From: Incurvaria masculella
Lineage: Eukaryota; Arthropoda; Insecta; Lepidoptera; Incurvariidae
Direction: 5' to 3'
NCBI GenBank assembly: GCA_946894095.1
Contig: OX335644.1
Location: 24,533,595-24,597,594, forward strand
Length of the DNA: 64,000 nt
Part shown: positions 57,709 through 64,000 of the stretch, one piece after another
Position numbering within the stretch: position 1 is the first letter of the stretch
How the letters are laid out: each line of letters opens with the position of its first letter
Translations under genes and position numbers: made by a program
Notes under the pieces: model-generated
What the model saw: only the letters and a program-made list of their open reading frames with translations
What the model was told of the DNA's origin: nothing
The model's database searches: none

Positions 57709-58131
57709 ATGGTGAGATTGCTGTTGGTGGTGTGTCTCGCTGCGGTGGCGATCGCCGCGCCCGTCCCGTGGAGCGACGCGGACAAAGCCGAGGTGAACCG
57801 CCTGTTCCACCTCATCTCTGAACGCACGTTCAGCAGCGGCGACCTCGAGCAAGCGAGGAGTCTGCTGAGGAGACTCGCACCGAAGGCGGCTGCGAGAGCA
57901 GAGCACTTCATCAGCACTATGAGCGACCAAGACAAGGCGGCGTTCCGTTCCAAGGACGGGCCTCGAATGAGCGAATTAATAAAGAAAGATTACGACGCGT
58001 GCACCGAATGCGTGTCGGAGACTGCACACTTCATTGAATCAGATCAACGCCTTGAAGGTAACTTGTTTGCGATGACCATCATTTCCGGCGCAGACGCAGT
58101 TCAGAAGGATGTGTTAGCTACGCAAAGTTAA
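57709..58131 (+). CDS. Small secreted protein with a CxxC motif, unknown family (copy 1, intact)
   Basis: A single-exon ORF of 140 residues. Residues 1-17 form a signal peptide (MVRLLLVVCLAAVAIAA, then PVPW). The mature chain is helical and charged: DADKAEVNRL, then SGDLEQARSLLRRLAP at about 46-61, MSDQDKAAFR near 74, and a lone CxxC (CTEC). The same blocks recur in the divergent gene at 59771-60169 (-), so selection on the protein is likely. A TATA box lies about 90 bp upstream of the ATG, and an ATTAAA 18 nt after the stop. No intron signals are needed. I do not recognise the family. A secreted cuticle, haemolymph or gland product is possible, but the sequence shows only secretion and a possible redox or disulphide pair. 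The minus-strand ORFs here are shadows of its GC-rich codons. Confidence 0.85.
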   Translation: MVRLLLVVCLAAVAIAAPVPWSDADKAEVNRLFHLISERTFSSGDLEQARSLLRRLAPKAAARAEHFISTMSDQDKAAFRSKDGPRMSELIKKDYDACTECVSETAHFIESDQRLEGNLFAMTIISGADAVQKDVLATQS

Positions 58132-58148
58132 AGTTGCTGTTTACTCAA

Positions 58149-58154
58149 ATTAAA
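58149..58154 (+). terminator. Variant polyadenylation signal ATTAAA of copy 1
   Basis: ATTAAA lies 18 nt after the TAA stop of the 57709-58131 gene. No AATAAA is closer. It is placed by position only. Confidence 0.35.
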
Positions 58155-58980
58155 CAATGTCTGGAAGACTGACAAATATGTTTTATTTATTTATTGAAAT
58201 GAAGGTTCCCCATGATTTCAGTTTCGTAACCTTTAGGAACCACACGAGCAATTGTCCTATGGGAATATTTACTTGTGTGCCGTATCATTTCTTTAACACT
58301 CACGAAAATAATCTTATAATGAGCTTCAGAATTATTTTATTCAGACATTCGTACAGTGTGTTATAAACGTAACCCCCTTTTCGAACCTGTGTACCTTCGA
58401 AACACCGCGAACATTGGCTCGTGCGGTAAATGCACTTCTAAACCATTCGGAACTGTTGTTACTGTTCTAAGTTACGCCAGTATTTATTATATATTCTTTG
58501 ATTAGGTTGTAGAGTTTCCGCCTGAGTTGGTTGGAAACTCAGTCAGACCAAAACAGAAGGAGATGTGCCATCAAGCGCGCCTACAATGAGACCCGCTGTT
58601 GCCAATTTTCTTAAACTAGATATACTTTTACTGTTAAAACTGTTCACGGGTAATAGATCTCATTCTGTCATATTGATATCAACCATAGAGTAAATGGAAC
58701 ATGGGATTTCTTTCTCTTTCTAGAGTATAGATTTATTCGTTACGTATGTATACTAACCTGACAGACATTTTGGGTTTGTATTGGTGGGAGCTACAGGTGC
58801 TCTGAATACGGCTGTGACAGTCGTATTCAGAGAGGACGAGATTAGCACCGGACTAACCATACAAAAACCTATTCAGTCCGACCTTAAAACGCGTACTAAA
58901 GTTAGTCCGCCCCCTCTGCATAGGGCTGTTAGAGTCTATAAAGAAAATAAGATGCCTCCTTTTTTTTCTGTATAGACTTT

Positions 58981-59240
58981 GCCAGCTGCGAACACGAGTA
59001 CTTTTCTACTTAAGAAAGCGAAAGCGAGAAGATCTCGTGTTCGGTTCTGTCAAAATTATTACTCATGAAAGCGAAAGCGAATAGTTCTCGTGTTCGGTTC
59101 TGTCAAACTCTCTGTAGAAAAAATATGCCTACTTTTTTTCTATTTTATTTATATTTATGACAGCAGCGAGCACGACATATTTTCGCTTTCATGAGTAGAC
59201 CCCGAGCATATCTACTCAGGAAAGCGAAAACGAGTTAGTC
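58981..59240. repeat. Short internal repeats with GCGAAAGCGA and TCTCGTGTTCGGTTCTGTCA
   Basis: The pair occurs at 59016-59055 and 59070-59110, with further AAAGCGAAAACGAG pieces to 59240. A related stretch starts the window (45-180). Nature unknown. Confidence 0.45.
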
Positions 59241-59724
59241 ACAGATGAAAGTGAGACGCTCTCGCCTGACGTCGTTAAACTTCAATTTTTATGTTGTGAC
59301 ATCGCACTCTAATTAGAAAAATTTGAATGGGACATCACAAGGATGACTTTTGGCTGTCATTTCATGAGCACGGAAGCGTTGTGACTCACCAGTGAGTCAC
59401 CGGTGACACACAGGAGAGAATCTCATGAGTAGACCCCCAGAGCGAACTGTAACGTAATCTGTGTCCTAAAACAGATTACATATTATATTAGTTATACTAT
59501 AACAAAAAAATACGGTGGTAAATTGTGCGGAGTGCATCCCCCGACGCACCGTTAACGATAGGCATTGGCATTTGCGAGAAAAACGTTTTTAGATCAAAGT
59601 CCAAAGTGGGGCGATTAGGGGATGCCGTTACATCAATGTTGATAAAAGCTACAAACTAGTTTCATGAGATTTTTTAATTAAAATAACTGTAAACCCAATG
59701 TTATGGCCGTCTTTCAGACGGTAT

Positions 59725-59730
59725 TTTATT
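59725..59730 (-). terminator. Polyadenylation signal AATAAA of copy 2
   Basis: TTTATT on the plus strand is AATAAA on the gene strand, 41 nt after the TAG stop. It is followed by an inverted repeat (GGCCGTCTTTCAGACGGT-like, 59705-59722). Confidence 0.55.
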
Positions 59731-59770
59731 TAGTATACACCAAATGTTAACAGTTTTTTTAATGAAAACG

Positions 59771-60169
59771 CTAAACCGCTGTTAATCCATAGTAAACGAC
59801 AAACGCTAATAATTCACCTTCAATAAGTCGATCTGAGTTATTGGATAACTGCGAACTTTCCTCAATGCAGCTAGCGCACGAGACGTAATAGTTATTTAAT
59901 ATTTGGGTCATTCTAGACGCGTTCCTAGCGCGGAACAACGCCTTGTCTTGGTCGCTCATGTTGCTGATTATGGACTCCGCAAGCGCAGCCCCGTTCGGGG
60001 CGAGTCTCCTCAGCAGACTCCTCGCCTGAACGAGCTCGCCGCTGCCGAAAGAGTTCTGCAGGACCAGCTCCATCAGACGCGCAACCTCGGCTCTGTCGGC
60101 GTCGCCCCACAGCACGGGCGCGGCGGACGTCACCGCGACGAGACACAAGACCAACAGCGCTCTTGCCAT
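59771..60169 (-). CDS. Small secreted protein with a CxxC motif, unknown family (copy 2, intact)
   Basis: A single-exon ORF of 132 residues, paralogous to 57709-58131 but on the opposite strand. Residues 1-17 are a signal peptide (MARALLVLCLVAVTSAA, then PVLW). Shared with copy 1: DADxAEVxRL, SGxLxQARSLLRRLAP, ISxMSDQDKAxFR, RM, Y..CxxC (here CASC), SDRL and EGxLxA near the end. Identity is moderate and the C-terminus is shorter, so the duplication is old. A TATA-like AAATATAAAAG lies upstream (60332-60341) and AATAAA 41 nt after the stop. The upstream 20-mer shared by copies 1 and 3 was not seen here. Function unknown; the signal peptide and helix-rich chain indicate a secreted product. Confidence 0.85.
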   Translation of the reverse strand: MARALLVLCLVAVTSAAPVLWGDADRAEVARLMELVLQNSFGSGELVQARSLLRRLAPNGAALAESIISNMSDQDKALFRARNASRMTQILNNYYVSCASCIEESSQLSNNSDRLIEGELLAFVVYYGLTAV

Positions 60170-60331
60170 GACGACCTCGGGTACGGGTGCTGACGCGTGT
60201 AGCCGTTAGGATATTATATGTTCTGTGCGTGTAGCTACACTGCTCAGTGCTCCGGGTCCGATCTTTCTTCTTGGAGCAATGAGAACAGCTTAAAAAAATT
60301 GTCGCGGCTGGATGCGTATGACGGCAGTTTG

Positions 60332-60341
60332 CTTTTATATT
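60332..60341 (-). promoter_or_regulatory. TATA box of secreted-protein gene copy 2
   Basis: On the minus strand the sequence reads AAATATAAAAGCAAAC, close to TGTATAAAAGCAAGCG before copy 1. It lies about 165 bp upstream of the ATG, leaving a longer leader than in copy 1. Confidence 0.5.
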
Positions 60342-60579
60342 TACCATTCTTTATCTATTATGGTTCAAAAGTCACTCAATAAATAGATATGCACCAATTA
60401 AGTGGCGTGGTACACAGACAGTATTTGTCACCATGCAAATAGCAAGGTTAGTAACATAGATAACCTTTAATTTGTCTGAAACACGGACAAATAACCCAAA
60501 AAAATATGTATGCGTTGTAGATACAAATATGTATGCGTTGTACGCGGGATTTACCCATCATAGATAGATGGATAGTATG

Positions 60580-61200
60580 CAATGATTTCAAAGGTAGGAT
60601 ACGCCCTTGTATAGAATTGAAACAAATCTTCTCCATACAAGCAAAAAGTAGCGCCATCTATCCAAACTCGGAAGAACTACGTGAGCGCCCCGTGTCAAAG
60701 TCGTGTTGACAACTCGCCGCCATGTTGCGTTAGGTCTAACGATGTAACCTTGTACCCGCGTCCTTAAATGTTTTCTTTTTAATTTAAACTTTAAAGTTCT
60801 TTTAACTTTTATGAATGAAAAATGTTTTTTGTAATTTCAAGGTATTCAAGTTAAATACAATTTGAATTTTATCTTGTACCTACTTGGTCTGGATCTACCT
60901 GCCTGTCATGTCAAAATTTGTTTTCGTTATATCTTGGGAAACACTGAGCGAAGACCCATCATGCGACCACTCAAAGTAAACGCCCCGACCTGATCTAACT
61001 ATCTGGAATGTCAAAATTTGTTTTCATTATATCTCAAATTTTGACATGACAGGCAGGTAGATCAGGTCGGGACGATTACATTGAGTGGTCGCATGATAGG
61101 CCTATGACCAGTGTTTCCCAAGATATAACGAAAACAAATTTTGGCATGACAGGCAGGTAGATCAGGTCGGGACGTTTACTTCGAGTGGTCACATGATAGA
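60580..61200. repeat. Dispersed block ending in a foldback of ~100-bp satellite units (left copy)
   Basis: CAATGATTTCAAAGGTAGGA, GTAGCGCCATCTATCCAAAC and GCCGCCATGTTGCGTTAGGT lead to a 100-bp unit (GATCTACCTGCCTGTCATGT, CGTTATATCTTGGGAAACAC, TCATGCGACCACTC). That unit is repeated and then inverted from about 61035 on. The same block recurs at 63283-64000. Confidence 0.75.
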
Positions 61201-62704
61201 TCACATTAAAAAAAAAATGTGATTACCCACTCATACTCATATCCACTCCAAAATAAACCAGAAAGAAAAAGGACGCCCGTACAAGGTTAATTCACCTACA
61301 CGTGCGACGCGCGGCATGGCGTCACTTGCCCGCTTATGAAGTTTGGTAGTTAATTAAATTATCGATTGAAAATGCAATTATTAAATTGTTAAACAGAAAA
61401 AAATATTATCTGAGTTTACTTATCGATGATACGTTATTACATGTGTCTTTGTAACTTTCGTATCGTATTTTATGCATCCTTTTACTACGCAACAAGGGCA
61501 TTTTCACGACTCAACATCACTCTGCAGTGGTCCGCAGACGATTGAGTCGCGTTGGCCCTGAAACAAATATTTTAGGGCCAACGTACTGGTGCCATTAGTC
61601 GCGCGCGTTGATCGGGTCCTTTCGAAGTAATATATAAGTCAATGATGTTTTTATGTTTTTTTTTTCATGTATTAACTTACTCTCATGTGTTTTTTAATTA
61701 CTTACTGTAGTTATGTCATCTAAACTATATAATCTGTTACCTGTGTTTTAGTGAGAAATATTTAGGATATAGGCTATTGTTAAATTGGTTACATTTCTTT
61801 TTTACTGTCATTTGGTCTATTTCTGTTTTTTCTTCATAAATAAATAAAATATAGGTATATAAATATTTCGAAATGAGTGCATTGCCTGCCCGTTTTGCGT
61901 TGAGCCATGGTAGAAAGGGGACGGAGTCAAAGCGTCGTGCACACGGATGAGGGAGGTAAGTTATGCAGCACAGATAAATCAAAACTTCTTTTCTTATCAC
62001 AAACATTCACAAACTAATCACAAACGATTGCAATTTTAATTTTAGATATATAATAGACTTTGAGGGGCCAAGTACATAGAAGTATAGCACACCTAGGCTA
62101 AAACTAAGACTAACGATTTGCGACGTCACTTTGACAAATTTTGTATGGACGAAATCTCGATGTACTTAATGTAAAGTAATGTAAGTACTAATTTTCGTTA
62201 TCCTTAGTTTCGGTTTTGACTATATATCTCCGCCGTGTAGTTTGACTACCAGAAGTTAAATAAATAACGGAAATGAAAGTGAATGAAATGAGATAAATAG
62301 TCGTAACAGAAACTCTAACGAAAAGTGGTATTTTGTGACTTCGCTTTGCATTACTTTGAAATTTCGTCCTTACGAAGTGCGTCGAAATGACGTCACAAAG
62401 TAATAATTTTCGTTAGTCTTAGCTTTTGTTACGACTATTTATCTCAGCCCTACTGTCGTAATATAAGACAGCGGGTCTCATAGCAAGCGCGCTAGTTAGC
62501 TATCTCCTATCTTTGTGTATGTACCTACCTATTGTTTGAATTTGTGGGACGCTCAGTTACACATAGGTACCAGATTTTTTGTACCTACTGCTTTGTACGA
62601 TTCGTTATCTTCTTGGGCCAGTGACTAGCTTTTGATTATTGTTTCGAAAATCGAAAATTACCACACACACAGAATAAGTAATATTACTACGTAGGTATGT
62701 GGTT
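61201..62704. other. No gene recognised
   Basis: GTTGAGCCATGGTAGAAAGG at 61900 recurs as GCGTTGAGCGAAGGTAGAAA at 54160, hence repeat. GGGCCAACG pairs with CGTTGGCCC near 61550-61580 as a small hairpin. Two GTCACAAAGTAA/TTACTTTGA-type motifs are inverted around 62300-62400. Confidence 0.4.
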
Positions 62705-62862
62705 GTGTCACCGAATAACCTTTAGTGTAGGTACCTACCTATGCTGATTAGCAGCATATCATTATACATAACACTCCGCAAAAGCTCGTTATCACGGTTG
62801 TGTACGTGCAGTCGTTTTCTTGTTTTCTGCTCATCGTAAGTTATATTATGACTTATATAAAG
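62705..62862 (+). promoter_or_regulatory. Promoter of the broken third copy (conserved blocks plus TATA box)
   Basis: GTGTCACCGAATAACCT (62705-62721), CTCGTTATCACGGTTGTGTA (62785-62804) and TATATAAAG (62854-62862) lie in the same order as before the 57709 gene. Spacings are 80 and 50 bp, against 55 and 66 bp there. The coding part is damaged while these blocks remain nearly identical. Confidence 0.6.
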
Positions 62863-63011
62863 ACGAGCGGTTCCAGCCGAATAGTCATTTCTAACAAGCA
62901 CCGACACGTTTATCCTGCATCTCACTACACCACTCCACAGAGTTAGGAAAGATCGGTGTTGGTCATTTTAGCAAAGCGTCCGCGTCATGACACAGAATAA
63001 CTAATAGGGTC

Positions 63012-63288
63012 ATGTTGAGAGCGCTGCTGGTCGTGTGTTTCGCGGGGCTGACAACGGCGGCTGCCGCAGCATTCCTGGTGGACGACGCGTACGCCGACGG
63101 AGGCGATATTGACTTTGCGCATCTTCATTCTGATTTCTTCGTCAGAACGTTGAGATACGAGACGCATGGAGGTGAAGAAATTTCTTCACCTCCATGACGA
63201 GACGTGGTTCGATAATAAGAACGGGTCTCGAATGTCGGACTTGAGAAAAAACGTTTTCGAGGTGTCAAATCAAGGCCTTATTCAATGA
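63012..63288 (+). pseudogene. Broken third copy of the secreted-protein family, interrupted by a 32-bp palindromic insertion
   Basis: It begins with a signal peptide like the other two (MLRALLVVCFAGLTTAAA), then an acidic stretch and HLHSDFF, comparable to HLISERTF of copy 1. At 63165-63196 a palindrome plus an 8-bp repeat (40 bp in all) shifts the frame and yields a premature stop. After these 40 bp the original frame resumes with WFDNKNGSRMSDL, matching AFRSKDGPRMSEL of copy 1. The QARSLLRRLAP and MSDQDKA blocks are missing, an internal loss of roughly 35 residues. The CxxC is also gone: the last codons, CAA TGA, belong to a repeat that also occurs at 60580. The gene was therefore damaged at least three times. 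Its promoter blocks are still well preserved. Confidence 0.75.
63157..63204. mobile_element. Minimal 32-bp palindromic element with 8-bp target site duplication
   Basis: A perfect palindrome at 63165-63196 has arms of CATGGAGGTGAAGAAA and no spacer. It is bounded by exact direct repeats ACGAGACG at 63157-63164 and 63197-63204. It matches the element at 19208-19249 over all 16 outer bases of each arm. An 8-bp duplication is typical of hAT and P superfamily transposases. The CATG start recalls P-type ends, but the superfamily is not settled. Confidence 0.75.
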
Positions 63289-64000
63289 TTTCAAAGGTAA
63301 GGATACGCCCTTATATAGAATTGAAACAAATCTTCTCCATACAAGCAAAAAGTAGCGCCATCTATCCAAACTCGGAAGAACTACGTGAGCGCCGTGTCAA
63401 AGTCGTGTTGACAACTCGCCGCCATGTTGCATTAGGTCTAACGATGTAACCTTGTACCTGCGTACTTAAATGATTTCTTTTAAACCGACTTCAAAAAAGG
63501 AGGAGGTTATCAATTCGTCGGAATCTTTTTTTTTTTAAGTTAAAACTTTTAAGTTCATTTAGTACAGTCGAAAAGAAAATTCTACTAACAAAAAACAAAT
63601 TATGAATGAAAAATGTTTTTTTGTTCAAGGTATTCAAGTTAAATACAATTTGAATTTTATCTTGTACCTGCTTGGTCTGTGATCTACCTGCCTGTCATGT
63701 CAACATTTGTTTTCATTATATCTTGGGAAACCCTGGTTGTAGACCTATCATGCGACCACTCGAAGTAAAGGTCCCGACCTGATCTACCTGACTGTCATGT
63801 CAAAATTTGTTTTCGTTATATCTTGGGAAACACTGGTCGTAGACCCATCATGCGACCACTCGAAGTAAAGGTCCCGACCTGATCTACCTGACTGTCATGT
63901 CAAAATTTGTTTTCGTTATATCTTGGAAAACACTGGTCGTAGACCCATCATGCGACCACTCAAAGTAAACGTCCCGACCTGACAGACAGGTAGATCAGGT
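63283..64000. repeat. Dispersed block with 100-bp satellite array (right copy, cut by window end)
   Basis: It has the same lead as at 60580, with an extra piece at 63482-63600 beginning AAACCGACTTCAAAAAAGGA. The satellite units start at 63681, 63781 and 63881. At about 63980 the sequence turns into the inverse (ACAGGTAGATCAGGT). Its first bases supply the stop codon of the broken secreted-protein gene. Confidence 0.75.

Noticed and set aside
57678..57953. Minus-strand ORFs opposite the secreted-protein gene
   Set aside because: They mirror the GC-rich codons of the plus gene, have no signal peptide or conserved blocks, and are not found opposite copy 2 in related form.

Overview
This window looks like non-coding-rich genomic DNA from an insect, most probably a moth or butterfly (Lepidoptera). 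It carries spliced eukaryotic genes with GT-AG introns. It also holds many copies of repeats typical of lepidopteran genomes: an element with a GTCC/GGAC microsatellite, SINEs, LINE tails ending in (ATTC)n, and repeats ending in GAAGTCGGTT. Short (CCTAA)n/(TTAGG)n runs, the insect telomere unit, also occur. The species cannot be named from sequence alone.

Cellular genes are few. (1) 17873-18028 (-) is the first coding exon of a Kv-channel-interacting-protein/neuronal-calcium-sensor type gene; the rest must lie left of the window. (2) 50225-54944 (-) is a complete five-exon gene for the Golgi vesicle transport protein GOT1B, 140 aa with all splice sites canonical. (3) 57-63.3 kb is a cluster of small intronless genes for secreted proteins that I cannot name: one intact on + (57709-58131), one intact on - (59771-60169), and one broken on + (63012-63288). 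All three have TATA boxes, and the two + genes share further promoter blocks. The two intact proteins share a signal peptide, a QARSLLRRLAP block, MSDQDKA, and a single CxxC.

The rest is transposable elements. 40773-45217 holds a LINE with an intact 950-aa endonuclease/reverse transcriptase ORF, a poly(A) tail, and seven near-identical 109-bp monomers upstream. Degraded LINE pieces lie at 8.1-8.7, 9.9-10.3, 15.1, 19.8-20.9, 23.6, 26.9-27.5 and 53.6 kb. SINEs with a common body carry either a tRNA-like or a 5S-rRNA-like head. About a dozen copies of a ~300-bp (GTCC)n-bearing element and five copies of a 217-551-bp element with TTAA-flanked 18-bp termini are present. Several foldback MITEs and a 350-bp TIR family (36.7-38.3 and 40.0-40.3 kb) complete the set.

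The most unusual signal is a pair of perfect palindromes only 32 and 42 bp long, each flanked by its own exact 8-bp direct repeat. They look like DNA transposons reduced to two abutting terminal inverted repeats. One sits inside the third secreted-protein gene and breaks its frame. Other points of note are the 5S/tRNA head swap in the SINEs, a repeat carrying a bacterial-type tRNA-Leu-like motif, the promoter-like monomer array on the LINE, and a 100-bp satellite that folds back at the right edge.
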